Below, one piece after another: positions 35,748 through 47,239 of a DNA stretch of 64,000 nucleotides (positions are counted from its first letter, which is position 1; each line of letters opens with the position of its first letter). Both the position numbers and the translations under genes were made by a program. The stretch comes from Lactuca virosa (taxonomy: Eukaryota; Streptophyta; Magnoliopsida; Asterales; Asteraceae): positions 25,803,395 to 25,867,394 of the forward strand of contig CAKMRJ010003334.1 of NCBI GenBank assembly GCA_928212115.1, in the 5' to 3' direction. The notes below the pieces were generated by a model. That model ran no database searches, was not told where the DNA came from, and was given only the letters and a program-made list of their open reading frames with translations.

Positions 35748-35755
35748 GGTAAAAC

Positions 35756-37873
35756 AACCAACCTTTACAATACATATTACTCATTATTTATGCTTACAAA
35801 ATAGTAAAATGAAATGTGAGCTATGTTATGAATATACTTTATAGTGGTACATAACTACACTCATAAAACTCATAATAATGTTTATCATAATGCTCACTAA
35901 TGATGAAGAGATATGAGAGAATATGGGGACTCCAATCGTCATTCACTAAATAATATTTCCTAACAAATGCACATTTCTCATATAAAACATTTTTATCGCC
36001 CCGGTTAGGATAAAAAAATCAATAAACACATAATAACATACGATAAAGATGCGAAGAAAAGGAACTAGAGAGAAATTTTTATGAAAATTGTAGAAACATG
36101 ACCATCATATGGCTGTTTTTTGTTTATTGTTACAACAATACAAAGTGATTTATTTATAATGACAAGTTAACATAAAAAATTGTTTGTGAGCCAACCCCAA
36201 AACGTCATCAAGTGAACAGGCTTTCTGATCCATGCACTATAGACTTTCTGCTCGAACATACCTTGGTTCTCTAGAACCTCATACACTTTATCGAGCATCA
36301 CAAATGTTCTGCTCGAGCACCGCAAACCTTATGCCTGAGTACCGCGTATTGCATCACAACTTGAAACATCCCATGTATGAGATAATTAAATTAGTCATTC
36401 AAAATAAAACCCCCCAAAATATTTTTATAAAAGAACATCATTTTGCAGATAAATGCCTCAAACAATATAGTTCTTGAAATTTAAAAATCTTTAAATGTCA
36501 AATCATAAGAAGGTATAACATAATAATCAAGAAACAAAAGTTTAAAGCAAGCGCTTGTATGTTTATTCTAACTTCAAATAAACATCTTCTAAATATATAA
36601 TGCTAAAACTGAATATATGTCAAAATACGTTGGTTAGACTTGAAAAGTTTAGTGAGTATTACTGATATTCAACATTGAGTAATTACAAGGAATTAGTATA
36701 TTCAACATTGAGTAATTACACTCCTTGAAGAAAGTAAACCCCCCCAAAAGCTTACATGCCCCACATGGGTGTTACAACAACATCCGAAAGTCGTATAGAA
36801 GCCACACTCTGAGAATAATAAAATTCAAAGCTAATGTATACGCGCTTCCCTCTCGCTAACCCCAAAAATCCATTCTTATAGTCATCATATAAGCAATGGT
36901 GAGTCTAAAACATAAAATCACGTGGTTCATTATTTAAGTGAAACCGATAGAAAACCATATAAGCTTTAGAAAAGTTGATTTTTATAAATATATTTTTTGC
37001 CAAAAACATTAAGACATGTCCTCTCAAATATCTAAGGTATGTCATAAATTATTTTTATATATAACTTTTAATAAAAAAAGATATTTTAGATGGGTCAAGT
37101 GACCCACCTTATGTACCTTTAGCCTCATCCCTACATAAAAACCATGTGTTGGAAACTAAGTATGCTACTTCATCAATTCTGAACCTGGAATACATGTCAA
37201 ATAAAATCAAATAAGTAGAATTATGTCTCATGAGAAACATAAGTTTTGATGCAAAGCGATTTCAATTCAAATCAAGTATTTTACATTGGTTTAATGCATA
37301 ATTCAAGCACATATACTTTGTAAAACGGCCTTATCGAATCTCTATAGTTCCCTTGTATCACGGTGAGAAGAAAATCAATTCATTTTGATAATCCAATCAT
37401 TCCTAGTGCGCCTTACCCACTTAGGCGCAAACATGTGAGAGCATATGTCTAATCAGCCTTTCCCAACTAGACTAATATCATAATATGCCTTACCCACTTA
37501 GGGCATTTTAATAGACATTTCCTAAATTGAATGGTGAAGACCTCACGACAGGAGATATCATCCCAATATTTATCCCAAGGGCTGGATCAATGCTAAATAA
37601 TATGAAATTCACATTCATTATGTATGTATGAGCACACCACAAGAATACTTCACTTTCAGTTTGCATATCATTCACGCAATGTGTATGCAATGTACGGTAA
37701 CAATATTATCATATAAAATCTTTCGTAAGAACATACATTTCGAAAGGATGCTATTTAAAACATACATTTATAATTTCATTCAAAGGGAAAGGCTCATGCT
37801 ATAAATAAGTGCAATCATTTGTGACATGTATCTCGTAATGGGTAAAAATACACATGCGTTCATTTTAAGAGGT
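35756..37873. other. AT-rich spacer, probably decayed LTR material
   Basis: No gene seen. TTTAGTGAGTATT at about 36649 read on the minus strand (ATACTCACTAAACTT) resembles the acceptor-side word of the LTR families here. GCCTTACCCACTTAGG occurs at about 37410 and 37490, the first within a GCGCCT/AGGCGC hairpin. Short CTCGAGC-type repeats lie at 36250-36330. Borders cannot be set. Confidence 0.35.
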
Positions 37874-37876
37874 TAA

Positions 37877-38120
37877 GGGCGTGTTCGGCAAAATTAGCTG
37901 GTAGCGGGTAGCTTGTAGCGGGTGGCGGGTAGCTTGTAGCTTGTAGCGTTTTGTTAAACGCTACATGAAGTAGCATTTGGATTTGAAACATTTTGTTTAA
38001 ACTAAACGCTAGAAGCTTGTAGTGCCAAACAAGACTTTCTGTTTAAAACGGAGCGTTTTGTCAAACGCTAGAAGCTAGAAGCTCTTAAACGCTCCCAAAA
38101 GCTCCGTGCCGAACACGCCC
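37877..38120. mobile_element. Tourist-like MITE (PIF/Harbinger type)
   Basis: 244 bp with perfect inverted ends GGGCGTGTTCGGCA / TGCCGAACACGCCC and the 3-bp duplication TAA (37874-37876, 38121-38123). No coding capacity. Confidence 0.9.
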
Positions 38121-38123
38121 TAA

Positions 38124-39018
38124 AATTAAATTAACCTCGACCTTTGTCTTACCCAACTTCCACATTCATACATGTCCGAGTATCAAAGATATGTATTTAA
38201 TATCACAATAATCCAAAAATGTTAACAATAGTACCATATTTCATTTCAATCAATTTCTTTACCCTTGCCCTTTTATTTTTATTTATTTATTTATTTTGAA
38301 TGACATCATAAAATTAAAAATTAGCAAAAGCCAGAGAATTACTAAGATGAAATTGCTAATTTAGGATTTTCCAACCAACCTATCCAACTAACACAAAGAT
38401 TTGATTTCTTAGCGGGAATCCAAAAAAACATGCCAGTCTTTCATTTAATCTAAATTAACATTTTGTCATACTTTCAATTACATATAGGTCTTTTATGAAC
38501 ATGCCATCTTTATTTGGATGGTATAATTCTATTAGGTTAAGAAGATTTTATACAAACACCGATCTGATACGGTTGTTTTATACATAATTTGTTTATTTAG
38601 GATGCATCATACTAACATGAATTTTAATACTAACATATAGGGAAGGAAGACAACGCCTCAAGTTATCTTTTGATTCATATATCATTGTTTTTTCTTGACT
38701 TAAATCACAATATAGTAAGTTTAATGGTTCTTGGTCATATTAGTTAAAAGAAACAAATTTAATTCTTCATGACGTTTGTTTAATAAAATATTTCAGTTTA
38801 GAAGAAAAAAAATTAATACATAACGAGTTGATACGATTCATGAAAAGTGAAAGTACTTTTGTGATGTATGTATCAGATATAAATCTATTAAAACCAAATA
38901 ATAATAATTGAAATTTGAACATTATTTTATTCCCATTTGAAATTTACGTTTGTACCCTTTTAACTAACACATATCCATCTTCGGAATCTATGGTGAATGA
39001 CTACAAAACCACATCCCC
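38124..39018. other. intergenic, upstream of the telomere-binding gene
   Basis: AT-rich; no open frame or repeat recognised. Confidence 0.6.
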
Positions 39019-39029
39019 AAATATATAAG
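39019..39029 (+). promoter_or_regulatory. TATA-like box of the TRP-like gene
   Basis: AAATATATAAG lies about 30 bp before a CTCCATCTCACTGCAATTC stretch that could hold the start site, and about 1.2 kb before the ATG. No transcript evidence. Confidence 0.45.
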
Positions 39030-39049
39030 AGGGGTTTAAAGCACTCCAT

Positions 39050-40190
39050 CTCACTGCAATTCTCCATTTCTTGAGTATTGCTTTTATTACTTTTTCTAAA
39101 ATGATCTTCTCCTCCTTATCATTGCAATAATCTGTTTATAATTAATACAGGTTGTTTGGAAAAATTCTCCGTAATTATCGAAATCGAACTGTACAGTTAC
39201 GTGTTACATACGAATCAATCGGATCAATCAATTTCTCTTCGGACAGGTAATTCGACCCTGATCTATGTTATTTCTCGTCAATCTTTTCGATGAATTTGTT
39301 TTCCTTGGTTTTCGCTCGCAAATCGCTGTTTTGTTAGGTATAATTTGCCGAGATTTGGTCCGATCTCCGTGGGGTTTAAGCTAAACCTCCCTTTTCTGTT
39401 CCGATAATTCCCTAAATCGTATGGAGATCGGATCGGATTCGTACAATATATACCTCTTTCTCCGATCGCGTTGAATTTGTGTCCTTCACTGATTAAATCT
39501 TGTTGGTTAATAATTTTACGATGTAATTAATGCGAAATTCCGCTAAAAATCACGGTGAAATCGGATTTGATTAATTCAGAACGATTATGAACTTTTAATG
39601 CTGGATTATATCTGTGGACAGCTTTTCGTAAGATGTTAACTCGATGTTGCATGGGTTTCGAGTTCTTTTATTTTTATTTTTGGCATTTTCGTATATTCTG
39701 TTGACAGTGTTTGACTAACCGCAACATTGATTTCATGTGTGGGGACTAAAGCCATCTTTTATAAAAAAAATTCCCAATATTTATCATCATTGATCTTATA
39801 TCCAGATCCTGAGATCTAGCTTTTATGTCAGCATGGTTTGTAAATTATCTGTTCATTTACTTTTGTTTGTTCAATTCTGGATCACACCATTGAAGATTAT
39901 ATATCCATTACAATCTGGCTTTGAGAAGTAAACTTTTTTGCATAATGTGTTGCAAGTGCGATAATGTTCTTTCCTTAACCAATCAAGCATTGAATGTCAA
40001 TTTATAATCAACTTTTTGAGATGGTTACTTAAATTTATTGGCATTCATGATCTTTTGGCTCATAAAACCTTTTTGTTTAAGGAGTCATTTACTTCCCTAA
40101 ACCGAATTATTGAGTTTGATGATATTATAGCAGACACAATTGGTGCGTGATTATAGTTGATGGTCTTTCATTAGCATGCATTCCTAAGAT
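39050..40190 (+). other. 5' UTR exon and leader intron of the TRP-like gene
   Basis: A first non-coding exon probably ends at 39246 (CTTCGGACAG before GTAATTCG). The acceptor lies before the ATG; candidates are the ATTATAG at about 40130 and at 40151-40156. A long T-rich leader intron is common in plant nuclear genes. Start site and acceptor are inferred. Confidence 0.45.
40160..40187 (+). promoter_or_regulatory. two tiny upstream reading frames before the TRP-like ATG
   Basis: ATG GTC TTT CAT TAG (40160-40174) and ATG CAT TCC TAA (40176-40187) end three bases before the main ATG at 40191. They matter only if this segment is in the mature mRNA. Confidence 0.4.
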
Positions 40191-42381
40191 ATGGTGGTGA
40201 AGAAGAGAATATATTATGGAGGATTTCATGGTTTGATAGCCCCTGTGATACCTAAAGCTCCTAGATCCTTGAGGGTGAGTTGATAAAAGTTAAAATTTCC
40301 TTCACCAAACAATCTTAAACTCCAGATTTCAATTAACACGTTCAGTTTGTTTCTTTCAGAGGAGGAGGAGTTCACAAATCAAACCATCAGAAGGTGGTGA
40401 AATCTGTGCTTTTGAGCTTTTAGCAGCTGTAGCTGGCAAGTTGTTACAGGAGAGTGAAAGTTCCATTTCCAGCACTGATAAACACGAACCACATGAAGTC
40501 AAAGTCAAAGGTGCAACATCAGAACATGAGCATCATGATCAAGGAAGTGGTACAGAAAGTCAACCCACTAATCTTGACCCAACTGTGAACGAATTCCCAC
40601 ATTCCGATAATGATTCTGGTTTAGAACGCGCTTCTGTTTTTACATCTTGTGATGTCATACAGAAAACCGATACTAATTTGAGAATGGAAGCTTCTGAAGA
40701 CAAAAACACAGTCAATGAGACTCCTATAGAGAGTCAACTAGCTAGTCAACCCACTAATCTAGAAGCATTAAGTGCAGTTAAGACATATGATTTAAAGGAT
40801 GAGGTGGAATCAAGTGTAAATAATCGTGTATTAAAGAAATCTTCTAGTAGGGTACATCTATCCTTCTATAGTGATCATGTTCACAAACATAATAAGGGAA
40901 ATATGAAGATAGATATTAGAGATGATGATGAAAATTATTTTAGGTATAATCATTATAATAGTAAAAGGAGGGCGTTTGGGTCACGATCACATGCTGGATA
41001 CAAAAGAATAAGGAATATGTTGACTTCTAGGTATCGTAAAGTAGCTCCAAAACCCAAGGATTATGGTAAGAACAATATTCCATTCTAGTAAACTAAATAT
41101 TTTTGATGTTTATTTGATACTTTTTATTGGTTGTTTTAGGTAGTGAAGTTAGGTCCTTTTACCATAAAAGGAAAAATATATACATGAGAGAACAATATCA
41201 AGCTGATAAAGCATCTAAGAGGAGGAAGTCTTTCCATCATTGCTCAAAACCTGCAAACACTAAAGATACTCATGGTATTTCTCTCTCTTTCTCTTGAATA
41301 TTATGTTAGGTTTTATAATTAACAAGTCTGTGATACGTATGATTTTTCTTGGTTTTAGTGAAATTTAGCATAAAGTCGTTTAAAGTGCCAGAATTATACG
41401 TTGAGGTGCCTGAGACTGCAACTGTGGGTTCACTTAAGGTATGTTAATGAAATTAGTCAACTTTTGAGTATCTTTTTGTCAAATTCTAGATTCATATGAT
41501 CTGAAACATATGTTATTTCTATAGAGGAGTGTGATGGAGGCGATTACAGCTATTCTACAAGGTCAATTACATGTAGGGGTACTTGTTCAAGGCAAGAAAG
41601 TTAGAGATGACAACAGAACATTGGAACAAACAGGGATTTCCCAAAAATGCAATCTTGAATCTTTAGGATTTACATTGGAGCCTACTTTACCTGAACCTTC
41701 TTCTCCATCTCCATCTCCTATACAGAAAGAAACTCCATTGTTGATACCTTGTAGTCCTGTTTTGGAGAAGAATGAAGTAGAACATGTGAATGCAATAAGT
41801 GAAGAAGAAGAAGAACAAGTGGCAGATTCAAAAGCTCTTGTGGTTGTAGATCCTGAGATACTCTCAATTGTCCCTTTGAGTGAAAAACCTACCAAAAGAT
41901 ATCAACTTTCACAAAGAAGAACCAGAAGACCTTTTTCTGTGTCTGAAGTAGAAGCACTTGTGGAAGCCGTTGAAACCCTTGGAGCTGGAAGGTCTGTGTT
42001 TTTTTTTTTTTTTTTTAAAAAAAAATAAAAAATTATTTATTATTATTTCTAATATTTGTTTGTAAAAAAATTGCAGATGGCGTGATGTTAAAATGCGTGC
42101 TTTTGATGATGCAAACCATCGAACATACGTGGACTTGAAGGTAACAAATACAAAATTCTGTTTTTTTCCATAATTAAAAAATTTGGATAAAAAAATAATA
42201 ATATAATAATGGTTTGATTTATGAACAGGATAAATGGAAAACTTTGGTTCACACAGCAAGTATTTCGCCTCAACAAAGAAGGGGAGAGCCGGTCCCACAG
42301 GACCTTCTTGACCGGGTCCTGGCTGCACATGCTTACTGGTCTCAACATCAAAATGAGAAGCATCAGAAGACAACAATGTAA
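40191..42381 (+). CDS. telomere-repeat-binding protein, TRP/TRFL type (Myb with VDLKDKWK motif)
   Basis: Seven coding exons: 40191-40274, 40360-41065, 41140-41274, 41359-41438, 41525-41991, 42077-42140, 42229-42381; all introns are GT..AG and the joined length is 1689 bp (562 residues), in the family's usual range. The N-terminus (MVVKKRIYYGGFHG..IPKAPRS) and CAFELLAAVAGKLL match plant TRP/TBP proteins. Residues 309 to about 390 form the ubiquitin-like fold (FKVPELYVEVPETATVGSLK, GVLVQGKKVRDDNRTL). The C-terminal Myb-type domain begins near residue 467 (RRPFSVSEVEALVEAVE) and carries the telobox signature VDLKDKWKTLVHTA at 509-522, followed by QQRRGEPVPQDLLDRVL. Such proteins bind double-stranded TTTAGGG repeats in the nucleus through an extended Myb domain. 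ATG chosen from the family N-terminus and the first splice site. Family sure; exact paralogue not. Confidence 0.93.
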
Positions 42382-42447
42382 AGAAGTTGATGTAATTTCA
42401 TTTGTCCATCTTTTTTAGTTATTGTGATTCGTTTGGCCCAAATAGTG

Positions 42448-42494
42448 GTCCCTCTGGTACCTGGTACTGGTACCAGGTAACGTAACAGAGGGAC
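42448..42494 (+). other. strong hairpin after the TRP-like stop codon
   Basis: Outer stem GTCCCTCTG / CAGAGGGAC (9 bp, perfect) encloses TACCTGGTAC / GTACCAGGTA (10 bp, perfect). It starts 67 bp after the stop and is probably in the 3' UTR. It may be a small foldback insertion: the flanks TAGTG..CTA also resemble inverted ends. Confidence 0.7.
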
Positions 42495-42660
42495 TGCTAA
42501 GGGGCCGGTTTGTAAATTATTTGGGACTGGGAAATAATGGCATTCTGACACAACTGTAAGTTTGCTCATCTGATTCCTTTGTGCATTTTGTAAATTTTCT
42601 AATGTATTTAACTTTGTTTTGATTCATTATTCGCTTTCTTTTTTATGCTTTTATCTTGTT

Positions 42661-43330
42661 TATAGTTTGGGTCCAAATTAATCCGACCCGGAAAACCTGG
42701 AAACCGGTTAATGAGATTTTGTAGGACTGAAAACCGGACCGGTATATAGGAATTGGTTCCGGTTAAAGTGGGTCTAGAACCAGAAAACCCGCGAAAACCA
42801 TAATTTTTTTGGTAATTGTTTAGTCTGTTGAACTTTGAAAATTTTCAACTTTGATATCACGACTTCATCCGAAATGTAAGTCATTGAATATTAAATCAAA
42901 AATGACAAAATTATAGTATAAAGTCATATACAAACTCTACATTACACGTTGAAAAAAACCGCATGTTAATCCGACTTCAAACGAATTAGCTATGTATGTT
43001 TTAAATTTTTCACGGAATACAAAGAAAAACTGAAAAACAGAAAATTTGCAGCTTTGATATCCCGATTTTGGATGATTCTAAGTCAATGAATATGAAACCA
43101 AAAATGAAAAATCATAGTCTAAAATTACGTATAAACTTTAAACTATAGGTTTAAAAAAACCACATATCAATCCGACTTCAAACGAATGAGATATGCATAT
43201 TTTAAACTTTTCACAGAAACCGATTCTAGTTCTTAAGCCTCGTTTACCTGGACCCAAAGGACCCGACACCCAGATAAAACCATTCTTTAAACATGGAACC
43301 TAGACCGGTTCTAATGGTTTCGTATCCCTA
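42661..43330 (-). mobile_element. older copy of the AACCGG-rich hAT element
   Basis: Reverse-orientation relative of the element at 53916-55070: it ends TATCCCTA (inverse TAGGGATA), has AACCGG-rich ends and two tandem units of the internal repeat (about 42846 and 43053) against three in the other copy. No 8-bp duplication is recognisable, so it is older. It lies about 280 bp after the TRP-like stop. Confidence 0.7.
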
Positions 43331-44013
43331 TATGTAAGTGTATGAAAATAAAATTGAAAGATATATATCATTTTTATCTATTTTGGTATGCTCTTAAATG
43401 ATTAGGTCAGAGTATTTTGCTTTACATATATATGGAAATTACGATAATTTCACCTACAAGTTGAATTTGATGCCAAATAGTAATTTTCATTTTCTTATCG
43501 GAATATGGAAATAAATTTCCACTGTAAGTGTATTAATATTTATCTTAGTGTTAATTATATTATCATGTTCTGAAACTAATTATTTGATAGTTAAATCACA
43601 TCTTGTGAGAGAGATTTGCTTATTATAATTTATATTGGGATAAACTTGTCATGAACTAATGATTATATGATTATTTATGAAATTAAATAATCAGTGTCAT
43701 ACGTGATTGTAAAATGGAGGTGATACATAACAATTTGTGTTTTAAAATGTTAGTATTTTGCAATACTATAAAACAAAAATTATTGTATATATAGAAAAAA
43801 TATTGTGTACTTCTGATTGTAAAATAAACTTGCCTATTTAACTTACTTAAAAAAAAAATCCATTTCTACAGTTTTTCATAACACTTTTTTTTTCTTGCCC
43901 AATAATGTCTGTTTTGTATTTAATATAGAGTTCATATACTTGCTTATAAACACTCATTAATTATATTATCTCTTTAACTGCCTGTCATTTAATTATATTA
44001 TCTTTTTACCATT

Positions 44014-44018
<5 letters not shown>
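43331..44018. other. AT-rich spacer
   Basis: No gene, repeat or element recognised. Confidence 0.6.

Positions 44019-44095
<77 letters not shown>
44019..44095. repeat. (TA)n microsatellite
   Basis: About 38 TA units, ending where the foldback element begins. Confidence 0.97.
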
Positions 44096-44096
<1 letters not shown>

Positions 44097-44099
<3 letters not shown>

Positions 44100-44475
44100 A
44101 GTTAGGTTCATATGTGCATGAACATCTATTGTGCATATATGTAGATAATGTTATTATGTGAGAATGACTAAATTTATTGTTTGGTAATGTGAAGACGTTC
44201 AACCTCACCTAACTATTATCATTATCACATATTTTCATTAATTAATGGTATTATGGTTTTTTTTTTATGATTTTCATTTTATCAGAATGTGTTCTTGATA
44301 ATCGTATTCTATAAAAACGACACGTGATAACAAAAATGAAAAAAAAATTAGTGAGAATGCATGATAATAACGATATTTATGTGAGGTTGAACGTATTTAC
44401 ATTACCAAACAACATATTCACTTAATCATTCTCATAGAATAACAGTGTCCACACACGTTCACACAATAGATGTCA
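44097..44475. mobile_element. foldback MITE with long inverted repeats
   Basis: The arm at about 44100-44250 is the inverse of about 44340-44475: TTTGGTAATGTGAAGACGTT and ACGTATTTACATTACCAAAC face each other, as do TGAGAATGACTAA and TTAATCATTCTCA, and ACATCTATTGTG with CACAATAGATGT. Arms of about 130-150 bp with about 80-85 percent match by eye. Superfamily not clear. Confidence 0.75.
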
Positions 44476-44760
44476 CCCACATTTTAACCAAGCCTTATAT
44501 GCGATGATGTTCTGCTTGTAAATGTTGTAAATTTTACAACAAGCTATAAAATTTATTAATTAGATATCTAAGATTACAAATCCTTGTAAGCAGCCATATG
44601 GACTAGACACAAGAACCGGAATGATCATTAATCTTTTATTTTTTCCTTCCTTGGGTTCATCACTTGATTAAATTTTCACAGTCAATCCTTAAGCTAAAAT
44701 AAATCTTATAAATATAATTATATGTAGTGGATGATCTACTTTTTAGCTCACAAGACATAG

Positions 44761-44761
44761 C

Positions 44762-44840
<79 letters not shown>
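44761..44840. repeat. (CT)n(TA)n microsatellite
   Basis: About ten CT units run into about thirty TA units. Confidence 0.95.
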
Positions 44841-44844
<4 letters not shown>

Positions 44845-44945
44845 GATTTACTTTTGTCTTTTTACTTATGAATATTAAGTTAAAATAAAACTTCTGCTGT
44901 AAATGTATTCATATTTTGTGATTTACTTTTGTCTTTTTACTTATG
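44840..44945. repeat. short direct duplication
   Basis: TTGTGATTTACTTTTGTCTT with CTTTTTACTTATG following occurs at about 44840 and again at about 44917, 77 bp apart. Confidence 0.8.
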
Positions 44946-45679
44946 TTACGGATAAATAGCACAAAAGATATTAAGTTTATATCAAAATTCTAATTTGACA
45001 CTGTGTTTTTTTTGTCTTAAATTTGATTTTTTTACAATTCTGACCACTTGACTGGTCAACCCGGTTATCTGCTGATGTGGCATGATAACATTTCAGTTTT
45101 AATGACGTGACATGCTGACATGACATGCCGACGTATCAAAATTGATTTTTTTTCCACAAATGATACTAACTTTTCATTTTTTTTCGATTTTGACATTAAG
45201 TTTATTTTTTTTTTTTCAATTTTGACACTCTGTTTTTTTGGTTCCAAATCGAACATTATTATTTTTTAATTTTGTTCAATTTTGATCATTTTCCATTTGA
45301 AACCAAATAAATATATTTTTTTTATCACATTTTAAACCATATAAATACATTTTTTCGTTTAAATAAAAGTTTTTTTTTTTTTTTTTAAGTATAATGTATA
45401 AATATGCATTAGTTATATCATGAGAACCAAACTAACCATAAGCTTCGAATAAGATGTAAAAATTCACGGGTTGCAAACTTGATATCTGGGCATTGATCGA
45501 CTACACGCCTCCAAACCTCCAAATTCATTTTCAATTTACGTATTTAATATAAAATACGATTTTTATATAACTTATACATATTTATATATAAAATTATAGT
45601 TTGAATGTAAAAAAAACCTTGTATTTATACAAAAATATGGTTTTTAAATGAAAAAAATGTATTTATAAGGTCTAAAAAG
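44946..45679. other. AT-rich spacer up to the truncated Ty3 element
   Basis: Long T runs; no gene recognised. Confidence 0.6.
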
Positions 45680-45912
45680 TATTGGACGAGGATGCGGTAG
45701 TGTCCTTGGACGACATTCAAACGTCTGAATTATGTTGAGCAGCCGGTGGCTATATTGGAGAGGAAGATAAAGGTTCTGCGCAACAAGGACCTTTGGCAAA
45801 GGTACAGTGGCGACATCGGAAGGGATCCGAGTGGACTTGGGAGCCGGAGTCCGAGATGCGGGAGCATTATCCGGATCTGTTTGCTACATCAGACTTCGAG
45901 GACGAAGTCTAG
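45680..45912 (+). pseudogene. truncated pol end of a second copy of element A
   Basis: Matches the end of element A pol (55348-55591): TTGGACGAGGATGCGGTAGT, LNYVE, ILERKIKVLRNK, HRKGSEWTWEPE, HYPDLF, stop at 45910-45912, with small deletions. It stands directly before an LTR of the same family, the reverse of the normal order at a 5' end. Confidence 0.93.
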
Positions 45913-46068
45913 GTCAAGTGGGGGAGAGTTGTAACATCCCGAGATTTGCAGGTATTTTCGAATCCTCTCTTTTATTATTATTTTGTGATTTGTAGTCCAT
46001 GAGGATGGAAGAGTGAAGTCATGAGAAGCCTAAGGGCTAAAGTTGCAACTTTGGGATCAAGAAGAGTA

Positions 46069-46135
46069 TGCTAAGCGTACATAAGGTACACTGAGCGTAC
46101 TAGGCGCGCCCTAGTACGCTGGGCGTACTCACAAC
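46069..46135 (+). repeat. palindromic box cluster upstream of LTR A TATA
   Basis: Boxes of the form GTAC(G)C-NNN-GCGTAC: ATGCTAAGCGTAC, GTACACTGAGCGTAC and GTACGCTGGGCGTAC, plus GGCGCGCC between them. A second group lies after the TATA at about 46743-46860 (GTACGCCTAGCGTAC, GTACGCCCAACGTAC). Confidence 0.8.
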
Positions 46136-46141
46136 AGATGG

Positions 46142-46176
46142 AAACCCTAATATTTAGGGTTTGGGTGCTATATAAA
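46142..46176 (+). promoter_or_regulatory. inverted telobox and TATA box of LTR A
   Basis: AAACCCTAA-TAT-TTAGGGTTT is a perfect inverted telobox, followed eight bases on by TATATAAA (46169-46176). The 3' LTR copy keeps the teloboxes (about 55845) but its TATA reads CAATATTAA. Confidence 0.7.
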
Positions 46177-47239
46177 CGTCCTTATGAGCTCACAACCCTC
46201 CACCATTTCAGCCTCCATAGTTGTGAGCCGTTTCCCCCAAACCCTAACCCCTCTCTTGAGTGTGTGAGCTAAAAGTGTATATTTTGAGTAGTAGAAGAAG
46301 AAGGTATTGCATCAAGGAGTTGGAGAAGTGAGGCAAACTTGTAGATCTGAGGTTACTTTGTGATCTAGAAGCTCCAGGAGGTAAAAAGCTCCAACCTTTA
46401 TGCTTCTATAATGTAGATCTTGCCTTATTAGCTTTATGACACCTTCTTTGTCCCAAAAAGTCCCAAGTTTGTGCATGATTCGTTTTGGACGTAAGAATCT
46501 GTCCTTTCAGAACCTAGGAAGGGCTCTAGATGATAAAAATGAAGTCCCAATGGCTAAAAGTGTCCCATGAAAGTAGTAGGAAGGTCTTAATGGATCAAGA
46601 CCATGTATTAAGGGCTTTTTGGACGTCTAAAGTCTTAAAGTTCGTGACTTTATGGTTTTGTGGTTCGTTTAGTCAATGGATCTGGAGTTTGGGCTTAAGT
46701 GCTTAAGCCATTAAGCACTTATTAGAGTTTGGTAAAAGTAGTGTACGCCCCGCGTAAGTTTTGTACGCCTAGCGTACTGAGTCAACCACCCCGATAGTGG
46801 TCAACACAAGGCGGAGTACGCCCAACGTACCAGAGGAGTACGCCCAACATATGCCCTCTGTTGGTCTTTTGCGATTTGGGTTTTGGATTGGGCCACCTTT
46901 GGGTCATTATGGTTTGGGCCTTTGCTGGACTTTCTGAATAAATGTATTTGGGCCTAATATGGAAATGGACCTTAGGGTGAGGCCCAATTATAGAGTTAGG
47001 CCCAATTGGGGAAATTGGGCCAATGATGGGCCTTGTATATGTGGACTTTTGGATCATGGATTTGGTGTTGGGCCTTGGCCCAAATTAGAGAAAAGGCAAA
47101 ATGCACTATTACCCTATGTGAGACCTTGGTCAAGATTGATATCCCAATTGTTGACTTAGTATTCGTTATTTTGGATAGTTCGGGATTTTCGGTGAGACAG
47201 CAGTCGGAGACTTTCAGTCCAGTTCAGCACTACTTGTGA

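Noticed and set aside
40441..41088. Separate gene starting at 40441
   Set aside because: It is the body of exon 3; the frame is open upstream to the acceptor at 40359 and joins the family N-terminus from 40191.
41531..42028. Separate 165-residue protein
   Set aside because: It is exon 6 of the TRP-like gene reading through the GT donor at 41992 into a poly-T intron.
42653..43338. 8-bp duplication for the older hAT copy
   Set aside because: ATCTTGTT on the left and TATGTAAG on the right do not match; the left border is eroded.
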